Part shown: in pieces, positions 14,978-23,784 of the stretch
How the letters are laid out: every line of letters starts with the position of its first letter
Position numbering within the stretch: position 1 is the stretch's first letter
Source: Bacillus sp. ISL-41
GTDB taxonomy: Bacteria; Bacillota; Bacilli; Bacillales; Cytobacillaceae
DNA: 64,000 nt
Direction of reading: 5' to 3'
Assembly (NCBI RefSeq): GCF_018613235.1
Contig: NZ_JAGGQP010000003.1
Location: 124,001 to 188,000 of the forward strand
The notes under the pieces: model-generated
What the model was told of the DNA's origin: nothing
The model's input: the letters and a program-made list of their open reading frames with translations, nothing else
The model's database searches: none
Translations under genes and position numbers: made by a program

Positions 14978-16192
14978 TTACTTACCGTTATTTTTGCCTT
15001 TTTCCTTGTTTCCCTTTTCATCACCGTCATCGTCCTGCTCATCATCATCTTCGTTGGCTTCATCTTCTTGTTTTTCTTTATTTTTCTTGGCTTCTTCACG
15101 CTTTTTTTCTTCAGCTTTTTTAGCAGCTTCTTTTTGTTGCTCTTCAGCTTTTTCGGCAGTTTCCTTTTGTTGCTCTTCAGCTTTTTCGGCTGCCTCTTTT
15201 TGCTTGGATTCTGCTTTCTTTTCTTTCTCTGGTTGTTTTTCTTCGGCTTTTTTCGATGCTATAGCTTGCTTCTCTTCAGACTTCTTTTCAGCTTTTGCAA
15301 TACTTTGTGCTGAAGCAACACTTACCTGCTCGACAGTGGAATTTTCAGTGGCTGTCTCATCACTTTCATTTTCAATTACAGCTTCAGTTTCCTCCACTTG
15401 CTGTTCGGCGTCTTCTGTGCTGCTCTCTTCTTCGGACGCATCGGTGTTTTCATCAGTTTGTGTATCTTCATCTTTTTCTTCTTCAGATTCCTGTTTTTTG
15501 CCTGATGCGAGACCTTTCATCTCCGAAGGGTGGACACCTAACTGCTTGGCTGCCTGGCCGAATCCGATTTTTTCTTCTGTATATAAAGCAGTGATTTCCT
15601 CTACTGTTTTACCAGCTGCTTCTGCCAGCCAGAAGATTTGGGCGATTTGGCCATATCCCAACTCCTGTTCACGCAGCTGGGTTACCATTTCCTGATCCAA
15701 ATCTCTCACTACATTAGCAACGATTTTTGCTTGTTCTGTTGCTTCTTCAACCTCTTCCTTCAGTTCATCCTCAAGTTCTTCAGTCAACTCATCTTTAACT
15801 TCAGATACTTCTTCCAGCTCTTCAGTCAAATGTTCTTCCCCTTCAGCATCAGCCTTATCTTCTACAATGACTTCTGTTACCTTCTCTTGCGCTTCCTCAA
15901 GTGCCGCTAAGTATTCCTCAAAGGCTGCTTGAACGAATTCTGCTTTTTCTTCAGCTGACATCGCTGTGGCTTCAGCCAATCTCTCGTTTGCGAATTCAAG
16001 CAAAAGCTGGGCTTCTTGTTCATCATCGAAGGTTACAAGAAGCTTCAATTCCTCAAACAATTGATCAAACGTAAATAAAAACTCGTCAGGAGTCGTACCC
16101 GGATCTACCGTTTCGACTATCTCATCAGCAGAGACTCCTGTTCCAAAAGCCAGCATTCCTGTTAAAATTGTTGATGCTAAAATCTTCTTCAT
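14978..16192 (-). CDS. secreted DUF5667-type protein with charged coiled-coil tail
   Basis: A protein of about 404 residues. A signal peptide (MKKILASTILTGMLAFGTG, cut near VSA) is followed by a DUF5667-like helix pair (LVTFDDEQEAQLLLEFANER, LAEATAMSAEEKAEF), a Glu-rich part, a conserved middle (YGQIAQIFWLAEAAGKTVEE), and a long Lys/Glu/Ala coiled-coil tail with repeats of KAEEQQKEAAEKAEEQ and an Asp/Glu/Lys end. ATG 16192 follows GTGGAGG; the frame upstream to 16264 is riboswitch leader, not protein. It is preceded by a c-di-GMP riboswitch and terminator. A cell-surface or matrix-related role is likely; exact function unknown. Confidence 0.78.
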   Translation of the reverse strand: MKKILASTILTGMLAFGTGVSADEIVETVDPGTTPDEFLFTFDQLFEELKLLVTFDDEQEAQLLLEFANERLAEATAMSAEEKAEFVQAAFEEYLAALEEAQEKVTEVIVEDKADAEGEEHLTEELEEVSEVKDELTEELEDELKEEVEEATEQAKIVANVVRDLDQEMVTQLREQELGYGQIAQIFWLAEAAGKTVEEITALYTEEKIGFGQAAKQLGVHPSEMKGLASGKKQESEEEKDEDTQTDENTDASEEESSTEDAEQQVEETEAVIENESDETATENSTVEQVSVASAQSIAKAEKKSEEKQAIASKKAEEKQPEKEKKAESKQKEAAEKAEEQQKETAEKAEEQQKEAAKKAEEKKREEAKKNKEKQEDEANEDDDEQDDDGDEKGNKEKGKNNGK

Positions 16193-16233
16193 TCCAATAC
16201 CTCCACTTTTTACCATATTGGAATTAAAATCGA

Positions 16234-16262
16234 CAAAAAAAGTGCTGTCCGAAGAGCAGCAC
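16234..16262 (-). terminator. riboswitch-controlled terminator
   Basis: On the minus strand GTGCTG, loop CTCTTCGGA, CAGCAC, then TTTTTTT. It lies between the c-di-GMP aptamer and the gene start at 16192, so the riboswitch probably acts at transcription termination. Confidence 0.85.
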
Positions 16263-16279
16263 ATACATAAGCTATGTGA

Positions 16280-16362
16280 ATCTTCGGCAACTGGCTGGCA
16301 TGGTCGATGACTTTAGCCCCTGTAGTTTTGCGTCCCCAGATTTCCCTGGGTTTGCCATTATC
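16280..16362 (-). promoter_or_regulatory. cyclic di-GMP-I (GEMM-I) riboswitch
   Basis: On the minus strand the aptamer reads AATGGCAAACCCAGGGAAA, then TCTGGGGACGCAAAACTAC, GGGGCTAAAG, and ATGCCAGCCAGTTGCCGAAG. GGCAAACC, GGAAA, GGACGCAAA, CTAA and the 3' GTTGCC are the conserved blocks of class I c-di-GMP riboswitches. It precedes a terminator and the secreted DUF5667-type gene. Confidence 0.88.
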
Positions 16363-16433
16363 GGATTTTAATTCTACCTTTATCTTACTTTTTCGACAGA
16401 GAAAAATAAATAGAAAGTTTTAAAAAGTTTAGG

Positions 16434-17279
16434 TTATTCAGCCGCCTCGCCGAATTTCCCTTCCTGATAATCACGGTAAGCCTGGCGGATCTCCTCCATC
16501 GAATTCATCACGAATGGTCCGTAGGCAACCACTTCCTCTTTGATTGGCTTACCGGAGTACACCAGCACCCTTGAGCGCTGGTTCGCTTTGAGCATTAGTT
16601 CGCTTGTACCCTCGCCTTCCTCTTTGAAAGTCAGTGTCGCTGCGGAAGACTTTTTGAGGTTTGTTTGGCTTGAGCCTGCTTGGATGTCACCTGACAGCAC
16701 ATAAAGGAACGCATTATGTCCTTCAGGCAATTCGTATGCGAACTCCGCTCCCTCGGCAAGCTGAATTTCTGATAGGGTAAAAGGTACCAATGGTTGGAGG
16801 GGCCCTTTCACTCCTGCAGTTTCCCCTGAGTACACCATTAAAGTACCGCCTTCGAACTGGACTAAAGGAGCGTGTTCGGAATAAACGTTTTGGTAAGAAG
16901 TGGTTGTCCCTTTTAAATCCTTAGGAAGGTTCAGCCAGAGCTGCAGTGTATGCGCTATGTCATTGTCCACTGCCTCTTCAGCATGCCGCGCACCGCTGCC
17001 AGCGTTCATGTACTGGATGTCCCCAGACTCCAGGATGCTGTGGCCGCCATGGTTGTCAATGTGCTCCAGCCTGCCATCAATGATATACGTGATGGTCTGG
17101 AAGCCTCGATGCGGGTGATCGGAAAAAGTCCCGCGCTTAAACCAGTCCTCCGCCATTAAAATGAAGGGGTCCAATTCCCTCCAGTTTTGAGGATTCAGCA
17201 CAAGTCCTGCCTGGACATGCGGCATCCCTCTTTCCTCATATTGAACTGTCCAATGTTTCTTGACATCTCTTTTGAACAT
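16434..17279 (-). CDS. pirin family protein
   Basis: A protein of about 281 residues of the bicupin pirin family. The N-terminal cupin carries the metal motif in DHPHRGFQTITYII and the matching HAEEAV, with QYMNAGSGARHAE in between; the second cupin is less conserved. Some bacterial pirins have quercetinase activity; the physiological role here is unknown. ATG 17279 lies eight bases after GGGGG; two further in-frame ATGs upstream (17285, 17294) overlap the ribosome site. Single gene. Confidence 0.85.
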   Translation of the reverse strand: MFKRDVKKHWTVQYEERGMPHVQAGLVLNPQNWRELDPFILMAEDWFKRGTFSDHPHRGFQTITYIIDGRLEHIDNHGGHSILESGDIQYMNAGSGARHAEEAVDNDIAHTLQLWLNLPKDLKGTTTSYQNVYSEHAPLVQFEGGTLMVYSGETAGVKGPLQPLVPFTLSEIQLAEGAEFAYELPEGHNAFLYVLSGDIQAGSSQTNLKKSSAATLTFKEEGEGTSELMLKANQRSRVLVYSGKPIKEEVVAYGPFVMNSMEEIRQAYRDYQEGKFGEAAE

Positions 17280-17461
17280 TTTCATAACCCCCATAATCTA
17301 ACGAGCTTAAGTAACTATCATTAAATTATAACAATCCTTAGATTTATTTTAAAATAAAGATACTTTAAACTGAGGTATTCATTGTTGGTCATCTATTATT
17401 CTAAGAAAATTATATTGTGAGAAGGTCTTTTATCCTATATAATATTAAATTGGCTTTTAAA

Positions 17462-17502
17462 TAACGTGGTTCGTAACCATCCCACGTAAAAAAACTAGGA
17501 GA
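17462..17502 (+). promoter_or_regulatory. preQ1-I riboswitch
   Basis: ACGTGGTTCGTAACCATCCC, then ACGTAAAAAAACTAGGAG. The short P1 hairpin followed by the A-rich tail and ACTAGGAG match the class I preQ1 aptamer; its 3' end contains the ribosome site of queT, so ligand binding should block translation. Confidence 0.85.
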
Positions 17503-17510
17503 GATGATAA

Positions 17511-17996
17511 ATGAATACTAGAACGATTGTCCGGAACGGGATTCTGGCTGCTTTATACATTGCCGTTTCTGCCGTAATCCAGCCATTTGGCTTCACCAAT
17601 GTGCAGTTCAGAGTGTCGGAAATGTTCAACCACTTGATCGTTTTCAATAAGAAATATTTTTTCGGAATTGTATTGGGTGTATTTTTAACAAACCTGCTCT
17701 TCTCGCCAATGATCGCATATGACCTCGTCTTTGGAGTGGGCCAGTCTGTAATATCCTTGCTAATCACGATTTTCACAGCCAAATATATTAAAAATATCAT
17801 CGGCCGCATGATTGTGAACACACTGGTCTTCACATTCACAATGTTCCTGATTGCGATTGAACTGAATCTAGCATTCCAATTTCCATTCTGGTTCACATGG
17901 CTGACAACGGCAGCAGGTGAATTTACTGTAATGGCTGCAGGTATTCCTGTCATGCTTGCGATTCACAAGCGCGTCAACCTTGAAAAATTAGTTTAA
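17511..17996 (+). CDS. queT: QueT family queuosine-precursor transporter
   Basis: A 161-residue, five- to six-TM ECF-type substrate-binding protein. The start TRTIVRNGILAALYIAVSAV and FGFTNVQFRVSEMFNHLIVF are typical of QueT. It imports a queuosine precursor such as preQ1. A preQ1-I riboswitch lies immediately upstream and overlaps the ribosome site AGGAG, which fits feedback control by the transported product. Single gene with a strong terminator. Confidence 0.92.
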   Translation: MNTRTIVRNGILAALYIAVSAVIQPFGFTNVQFRVSEMFNHLIVFNKKYFFGIVLGVFLTNLLFSPMIAYDLVFGVGQSVISLLITIFTAKYIKNIIGRMIVNTLVFTFTMFLIAIELNLAFQFPFWFTWLTTAAGEFTVMAAGIPVMLAIHKRVNLEKLV

Positions 17997-18003
17997 GATA
18001 GAT

Positions 18004-18037
18004 GAAAACGCATGGACAAGGTGTCCATGCGTTTTGT
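18004..18037 (+). terminator. terminator of queT
   Basis: AAAACGCATGGACA, loop AGG, TGTCCATGCGTTTTG. Confidence 0.93.
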
Positions 18038-18216
18038 TATGCCTCAAAGTTGGAGTCCCTCTGCAGATATCGATCTAAGCTTAAACCGCGATTTGTCCGA
18101 ACCTGGCTGTTATTTATCAAAATCTAATGAAGAGATTAATAAACGTTCCTCCCTCAACATATAATGCCTTTTTTGCTCATAGCATATTGTAGGACTTTTT
18201 CCTGAGGGGGTTCATT

Positions 18217-19635
18217 ATGATCATTCATGTTGTGCAAAGAGGGGAAGCTCTGTGGCAGATTTCAAGCAGATATCAGGTCAGCGTAACACAAATCAGCGAA
18301 ATAAATGGCCTGGAAAATCCAAACCAATTGGCCGTGGGCCAGGCATTGCTCATTCCATCTTATGATGCTTTCCATTCCGTTCAATATGGTGAGGCATTGT
18401 GGTCAATTGCCCAGCGTTACGGAACGACCGTAGATGCCATCATCCGGGCCAACGCCATAACCAACCCTGCTCTGATCTACCCTGGAACCGTTCTCCGCAT
18501 ACCCGCAGCCCGCCACACCATTCAACGCGGCGAAACCCTATGGCAAATATCCCAGCGTTATGGTGTAACCGTACAGGCAATCATCAAGGCCAATCAAATC
18601 CAAAATCCGAATCTGCTGTATCCAGGGACGATCCTCGTCATTCCAAAACCTAAACCAACGATTGAATCCAATGCCTTCACCTACCATTCCGACGAAAAGG
18701 CCATTGAGCTAGTCGGCGAAGTTGCCGATCTGATGACCTATATCGCTCCGTTCGCTTATGTTATCCAGCCTGAGGGATCGCTTGTCCTTTATATGAAAGA
18801 TGATACCGAAGCCATCCAGACAGGCCTGGCACAAGGCGCATTGCCAATGATGTCGATCACTAACTTTACAGCCACAGAAGCGGGAGAAAATATTGCCCAT
18901 GAAGTACTGTCCAGTGAAGCAAATCGCGGCACCCTCCTTAACAATATCCTTTCCGTCATGCGGGAAAAAGGTTATCGCGGCCTTAACATTGACTTTGAAA
19001 ATGTCCTTCCTGCCGACCGAGAGCTTTATAACACATTTCTTCAGGAAGCTGTTGATGCTCTTCATAAAGAAGGCTATTTCGTTTCAACTTCCCTTGCACC
19101 GAAAGTCAGGGCAGACCAGAAAGGATTATTGTATGAAGCGCATGATTATCCCGCACACGGCAGGATAGCAGATTTCGTTGTATTAATGACCTATGAATGG
19201 GGATACCGCTATGGTTCACCTCAGGCTGTTTCACCTTTGAATGAAATTCGCAGAGTGCTTGATTATGCGGTTACTGCGATTCCAAGGAATAAGATTCTAA
19301 TGGGCTTTCAGCTATATGCCAGGGACTGGGTCATCCCGCATGTTCAGGGCCAGGAAGCTGAAACATACAGTCCGCAGGAAGCAGTCAGCCGCGCCATCAA
19401 ATATGGAGCTGCGATCCAGTATGACACAGTGGCCGCCTCACCATATTTCCGCTATACCGATGAACAGGGCCGGCAACACGAAGTATGGTTCGAAGACGCC
19501 CGAAGTGCCCAGGCAAAGTTTGACCTGATCAAACAGTACAACCTTCGCGGTGTCAGCTACTGGGTACTCGGCTATCCATTCCCGCAAAACTGGGCATTGC
19601 TGGAGGATAACTTTAATATAAAAAAATTAACATAG
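18217..19635 (+). CDS. spore germination glycosidase, LysM x3 plus GH18 (YaaH/SleL-like)
   Basis: A 472-residue protein with three N-terminal LysM repeats (about residues 1-47, 51-96 and 98-143; each with a GEALWQIS/GETLWQIS-type start and a YPGT-type end) and a GH18 chitinase-like domain. The catalytic motif is GLNIDFENV (Asp and Glu present); LMTYEWGY and the C-terminal GVSYWVLGYPFPQNW fit the family. YaaH/SleL is an N-acetylglucosaminidase acting on cortex muramic-lactam fragments at germination. No signal peptide, as in coat-associated YaaH. Single gene, likely expressed in the mother cell. Confidence 0.9.
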   Translation: MIIHVVQRGEALWQISSRYQVSVTQISEINGLENPNQLAVGQALLIPSYDAFHSVQYGEALWSIAQRYGTTVDAIIRANAITNPALIYPGTVLRIPAARHTIQRGETLWQISQRYGVTVQAIIKANQIQNPNLLYPGTILVIPKPKPTIESNAFTYHSDEKAIELVGEVADLMTYIAPFAYVIQPEGSLVLYMKDDTEAIQTGLAQGALPMMSITNFTATEAGENIAHEVLSSEANRGTLLNNILSVMREKGYRGLNIDFENVLPADRELYNTFLQEAVDALHKEGYFVSTSLAPKVRADQKGLLYEAHDYPAHGRIADFVVLMTYEWGYRYGSPQAVSPLNEIRRVLDYAVTAIPRNKILMGFQLYARDWVIPHVQGQEAETYSPQEAVSRAIKYGAAIQYDTVAASPYFRYTDEQGRQHEVWFEDARSAQAKFDLIKQYNLRGVSYWVLGYPFPQNWALLEDNFNIKKLT

Positions 19636-19645
19636 GTTCTGTTTG

Positions 19646-19677
19646 AAAGTGCCCGGCTTCAAGCCAGGCACTTTCTA
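19646..19677. terminator. terminator between YaaH-like gene and comB
   Basis: GAAAGTGCC, a 13-base loop, GGCACTTTC, then T-rich sequence. It overlaps the end of comB. Confidence 0.82.
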
Positions 19678-20421
19678 TTTATATATGATAAACCTTCCTT
19701 TTTTTAAAACGGGCACGATGTCCGTAAGATTTAATTGACTGCAATAGTAGACATCTTCCTCAAAACCTCTCTCGCGCAATTCACGTCCGCTGCCTGAATC
19801 CCAAACCAATCCCTTTAATCGAGATTCCGAACTTTTATAAGCTCCTGAGCATACCTCAGCTTCCGGGGATTTCCTGCCGCCAAGTTCTGCAAGGATTGCA
19901 CCGGCTCCTAAATAATCCTCAATCGACGGCCTGAGCCGATCTTCATTTTCACGAGCATCATTCCACATTTCCCCGCAAGGTACGACTGTAATATCTGCCC
20001 CTGTTTCCTGCTGCAGCTTATCGGCTAGAACAGCTGCTGAAGCATTGAGAAATGACCCAATCAATAACGCCGGCACCCTGGAAGCAGTCCACGAACAATA
20101 TGCACCATTAAGAGAAGTTAAAACATAACGCTCGTTCCGATGCTCCTCATTAAATGTAACCGGCGATAAGGTGGGAAAACCCGTCCTTGTTGCTTCTGCC
20201 CTGCCAAGTATATACTTTGCCCCAATGCTGCTTGCGTATTTTTTCCCGTCGAGATTTGGTGGATAGGGAAAAATTATTGCTCCTGCACTCAATGCAGCGA
20301 CAATGGTGGACGAAAAGCTAAGTACATCAACAATGATGATTATGTCTCCACGCTCCGCTGCATCTCTCACCCCGCGCCTTCCCCATTCCAGTTTGCATTC
20401 ATAAGGAGACTGACTGAACAT
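19675..20421 (-). CDS. comB: 2-phosphosulfolactate phosphatase (ComB family)
   Basis: A 248-residue protein of the ComB family: IIIIVDVLSFSSTIVAALSA at about 27-46, LTSLNGAYCSWTA and VVPCGEMWNDARENEDRLRP with EDYLGAGAILAEL. In archaea ComB makes sulfolactate for coenzyme M; in Bacillaceae the family may serve sulfolactate formation in spores, but that is inference. AGAGGTGA precedes the ATG. Single gene. Confidence 0.85.
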   Translation of the reverse strand: MFSQSPYECKLEWGRRGVRDAAERGDIIIIVDVLSFSSTIVAALSAGAIIFPYPPNLDGKKYASSIGAKYILGRAEATRTGFPTLSPVTFNEEHRNERYVLTSLNGAYCSWTASRVPALLIGSFLNASAAVLADKLQQETGADITVVPCGEMWNDARENEDRLRPSIEDYLGAGAILAELGGRKSPEAEVCSGAYKSSESRLKGLVWDSGSGRELRERGFEEDVYYCSQLNLTDIVPVLKKGRFIIYK

Positions 20422-20753
20422 TTGAACTCACCTCTTATTTTTCTATGGACGTTATTTATTCTCCTTTTTGCAGCCTATTTCTTCTCAGCCTTCAGCCCTA
20501 TATTAAAATCTGTCTCTGGCTCATTATGGGACTCTACATCAAGGGATAAAATGGAAGTATCTAAAAGGAACTTAAAAAAAATCTATTTTTCACTCGGCTC
20601 CGCATACTTAATCAGGTATTTTTAAGGAAGTGTAATTATAAATTTACAAAATTATAGTTATATTTTCCTATAAAAGTGTGTATGCTCTGTCTTTGGGTGC
20701 ATAAAATAGAAAATTTTTACATTCCTATTTCACGATAATATTGGGAGGATTTT
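20422..20753. other. intergenic region without a supported gene
   Basis: AT-rich space between comB and the RND gene. A plus-strand frame of 67 codons from TTG 20422 has no ribosome site. A TTTACA box at 20643 might belong to the RND promoter, but no well-spaced -10 is evident. Confidence 0.5.
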
Positions 20754-23522
20754 ATGAGTTTATTAAGGTTTATTGTTCAAAGAAAGATTTTAGTCAGTTT
20801 AATGGTTGTATTAGTTTTATTGATTGGCAGCTTTTCAGTTTTAAAGCTGGATAAGGAGCTCTTTCCATCGATTAAAATGGATGGTGCTTATGTAGAAATC
20901 TATGCTGGGGAGATGCCAGCGATTGAAGTCGAAAGATCCATCACTGCTCCGCTTGAAAAAAAGATCCTCGGAATTGAAGGTGTAGAGGAAGTGCTTTCCA
21001 GCAGCAATATCGGGAAAAGTTCCATGCAGCTGACGATTGAACGGGGGCGCGGTGAGGAAGTATTCAAGGAAGTCGAGTCAGTGGTGAATTCCACTACCTC
21101 CGATATAAGCGGTGTCAAAGACGTGATGACCGGACAATTTGGCACTAGCCAGGCTTACGACTTTTTCATGGATGTTTCTGGCACTGACATGGAGAAGATG
21201 ACCGCCTTCGCTAAGAACATCCTGGAACCGAGACTGGAAGCTCTCCCTGAAGTACATGATGTCTCGCTGTCAGGCACCGTTGAAAAAGAAGTGACAGTTG
21301 AACTAAAGCGTGACGAACTTTTTAATAATGGGCTGGATGCAGCACAGGTGATAGGGGCAATCCAGCAGGCAAACAATGAAGCAACATTAGGCCAACTGAG
21401 CAACGAAACAAACTCTCCTTCCCTTCGATGGAATACACAGCTAGAATCGGTTGAGAATGTTAAAAACCTGCAAATCCCGGCAGCGAACGGTTATATTAAA
21501 TTATCACAGATTGCGGACGTAAAACTACAGCCACTGGCAAGTTCCTCATTCGTCTGGAAAAATGGCTCCAAGGATTTCATTTTTGTCCAGGTAGGCAGAG
21601 TAGCCGATGCCACTCAAATCGAGATGGAGGAAGCTGTGCGTGAAGAAATCAAACAAATTCGCGAGGAAGGCTTGGTCAGCGGCGTCGAATTAAATGAAAT
21701 GGTCGCCCAGGCGGATTATGTCAAGGATTCAATTGATGGAGTGACGAGCAATATCCTGATTGGTGCTGCTATTGCCGTTGCCATCCTGATGCTGTTCTTA
21801 AGAAATATCCGCGCTACATTAATCGTCGGACTATCGATTCCAACATCGGTGCTGCTCACTTTTGCTTCTATGTGGGTTTTTGGTTACAGCTTCAATATGC
21901 TGACCCTGATCGGTCTCGGACTTGGAATCGGAATGATGGTCGATTCATCCATCGTTATTCTCGAATCCATTTACCGGAAGAAGGAGCAAGGTTTAAAGAG
22001 TCTTGAGGCAGTCATTAAAGGAACCCAGGAAGTAGCCACAGCCGTTCTGGCTTCGATGCTGACGACAATTGCCGTTTTCGCACCAATCGGCCTGCTTGGC
22101 GGTGAGATGGGATCTTTCATGATCATCCTTTCCGTTGTCGTCGCCATCACTCTCATTAGCTCTGTAATTGTTTCTTTCACTCTGATTCCTTCTTTATCCG
22201 AGAAGTTCCTGAAGCTGAAAAAGAAAGAAAAGAACAGCAAGGAAAGCCGGCTTGTACGAGGGTACAGCAATATGATTTCCTGGACCATCAAGAAAAAGCG
22301 CCACAGCTTTGCTGTCATCGGCCTGTTCTTCCTGATGCTCATTGGATCCCTGATGCTGGTGACAAAGATTCCAATGACCATCATGCCGGACATGATGAAC
22401 CGTTATGCTGAACTTTTGGTGACCGTCGAACCGGGGCTCAGCCTGGAAGAAAAACAGGAAATCGTAACCGAAATGAATAAAGCATTAGACGGAATTAAAG
22501 ATGTTGAATCAAACTATGTAATGGATAATGGAAACATGCTAGCAGCCATGTCTGGAGGCGGCGGGTCCCCTGTTCAAATCAATATCTCAGGTGAAAGCTT
22601 TGACGAACTCAACACAATCGCTGATGGATTTATTGAAGAGCTAAAGTCTATTGAAGGAATTGTTGCGGTCGAAAATTCAATTGAAAGGACATCTGTTGAA
22701 CAAGTCGTCCAACTGAATGAGTCTGAAATTGAAAAAGCGGGATTGTCCCAGCCGCAAATCAAACAATTCATCGAACAGGCCTTTTTACAGATGCCTGTGG
22801 GTGAACTAAAAATCAATCAGGAAAACGTTCCGTTAAACGTGAAGTGGGATGAAGAGATGACAACCAAATCCGCTTTGCTTGACCTGAAAGTCCCAACTCC
22901 TTCAGGTGAGAAAAAGCTCTCTGAGTTCATCTCACTGGAGAGTGTCGAAAATCCAAACGAAATCTCGCACAAGGATGGCGAACGATATATCTCGATTTCG
23001 GCAGATATTGAAGGTAAAGACCTTGGCACTATCAACCGTGAAGTCCAAAAGCTGATGGACAAATATGATGTACCAGAAGGCTACAGCATCGCACCTGCAG
23101 GAGATCTTGAGCAGCAGCAGGAAATGGTTCAGGATATGGTTCTGATCCTGGCGATTTCCATCTTCCTTGTCTACCTGGTCATGGCCGTCCAGTTCAACCA
23201 CCTGGGCCACCCGCTGATTGTAATGTCGGTCATTCCAATGACCATCGTCGGCGTCATTCTTGGATTATTCCTGACACAGCAGGAATTAAGCATCATGTCC
23301 GGAATGGGCATCATCATGCTGATCGGGATTGTTTTAAATAACGCGATTTTATTGATCGACCGCACGAATCAGTTGCGAAACGAAGGCTATACCGTCCAGG
23401 AAGCACTTGTCGAAGCAGGCAAAAACCGTATTCGCCCAATTTTGATGACAACACTGACAACAGTCGGCGGCATGCTGCCACTGGCATTAGCTACCGGAGG
23501 ATGGTGCCTGGTAATTGCCTGA
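20754..23522 (+). CDS. RND family exporter (SwrC/AcrB-like), C-terminus disrupted
   Basis: A 922-residue frame starting SLLRFIVQRKILVSLMVVLV, with GGAGG upstream of the ATG. RND features: two large extracytoplasmic loops, the TM4 motif GLGLGIGMMVDSSIVILES with its Asp, and a second TM set ending GIVLNNAILLIDRTNQLRNE. It is closest in kind to SwrC of B. subtilis, which exports surfactin and other compounds. The frame stops at LALATGGWCLVIA, losing the last TM hairpin; that missing part is found just downstream in reverse orientation. Family length is just over 1000 residues. Function is doubtful unless the rearrangement is reversible or an assembly error. Confidence 0.85.
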   Translation: MSLLRFIVQRKILVSLMVVLVLLIGSFSVLKLDKELFPSIKMDGAYVEIYAGEMPAIEVERSITAPLEKKILGIEGVEEVLSSSNIGKSSMQLTIERGRGEEVFKEVESVVNSTTSDISGVKDVMTGQFGTSQAYDFFMDVSGTDMEKMTAFAKNILEPRLEALPEVHDVSLSGTVEKEVTVELKRDELFNNGLDAAQVIGAIQQANNEATLGQLSNETNSPSLRWNTQLESVENVKNLQIPAANGYIKLSQIADVKLQPLASSSFVWKNGSKDFIFVQVGRVADATQIEMEEAVREEIKQIREEGLVSGVELNEMVAQADYVKDSIDGVTSNILIGAAIAVAILMLFLRNIRATLIVGLSIPTSVLLTFASMWVFGYSFNMLTLIGLGLGIGMMVDSSIVILESIYRKKEQGLKSLEAVIKGTQEVATAVLASMLTTIAVFAPIGLLGGEMGSFMIILSVVVAITLISSVIVSFTLIPSLSEKFLKLKKKEKNSKESRLVRGYSNMISWTIKKKRHSFAVIGLFFLMLIGSLMLVTKIPMTIMPDMMNRYAELLVTVEPGLSLEEKQEIVTEMNKALDGIKDVESNYVMDNGNMLAAMSGGGGSPVQINISGESFDELNTIADGFIEELKSIEGIVAVENSIERTSVEQVVQLNESEIEKAGLSQPQIKQFIEQAFLQMPVGELKINQENVPLNVKWDEEMTTKSALLDLKVPTPSGEKKLSEFISLESVENPNEISHKDGERYISISADIEGKDLGTINREVQKLMDKYDVPEGYSIAPAGDLEQQQEMVQDMVLILAISIFLVYLVMAVQFNHLGHPLIVMSVIPMTIVGVILGLFLTQQELSIMSGMGIIMLIGIVLNNAILLIDRTNQLRNEGYTVQEALVEAGKNRIRPILMTTLTTVGGMLPLALATGGWCLVIA

Positions 23523-23612
23523 TCTTGTGAAGATACGGTAAACGGCCGGGATCAACAGCAAGGTGATCAGTGTTGCAAAGCTCAGTCCGGCAATGATGGC
23601 TGTAGCCATTAG
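23499..23612 (-). other. reversed C-terminal segment of the RND gene
   Basis: Read on the minus strand this encodes ALMATAIIAGLSFATLITLL, then LIPAVYRIFTRSGNYQAP: the last conserved TM segment of SwrC-type exporters plus the SGNYQAP motif that normally precedes it. The segment is inverted, and the order of its two blocks is changed relative to the family. Confidence 0.75.
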
Positions 23613-23784
23613 TGCTGAAAAGCGAAGCTGGTTCAGCAGGAAAGCCAAGAAAAGTCAAGAAACCATCACACCTGTTCCAGAGGTTCCTTTGAAGAGCGCC
23701 GCACGTTTTGCCTCTTTTTATGAAGATAGCCCTGCTCTGTCATTTCTTGGTTTTAGAATCTTCAATCATACGCCACCAGGCTGA
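23613..23784 (+). pseudogene. orphaned C-terminal tail of the RND exporter
   Basis: A plus-strand frame reading AEKRSWFSRKAKKSQETITP and then VPEVPLKSAARFASFYEDSP. The basic start and charged tail are what follows the last TM in such exporters. It has no start of its own and overlaps the end of the convergent metallo-hydrolase gene by 45 bases. Confidence 0.5.

Noticed and set aside
14994-15695. Long plus-strand frame of 233 codons rich in Ser, Phe and Cys
   Set aside because: It is the antisense shadow of the Glu/Lys/Ala-rich DUF5667 gene; composition is explained by the opposite strand.
16360-16400. Possible sigma-D promoter (TAAA, then TCCGATAA) upstream of the c-di-GMP aptamer
   Set aside because: The -10-like part overlaps the aptamer start, so transcription from it would lose the 5' strand of the riboswitch; the spacing is also off.
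20422-20625. Plus-strand frame of 67 codons with hydrophobic start (FLWTLFILLFAAYFF)
   Set aside because: Starts at a TTG abutting the divergent comB start, without a ribosome site; likely chance.
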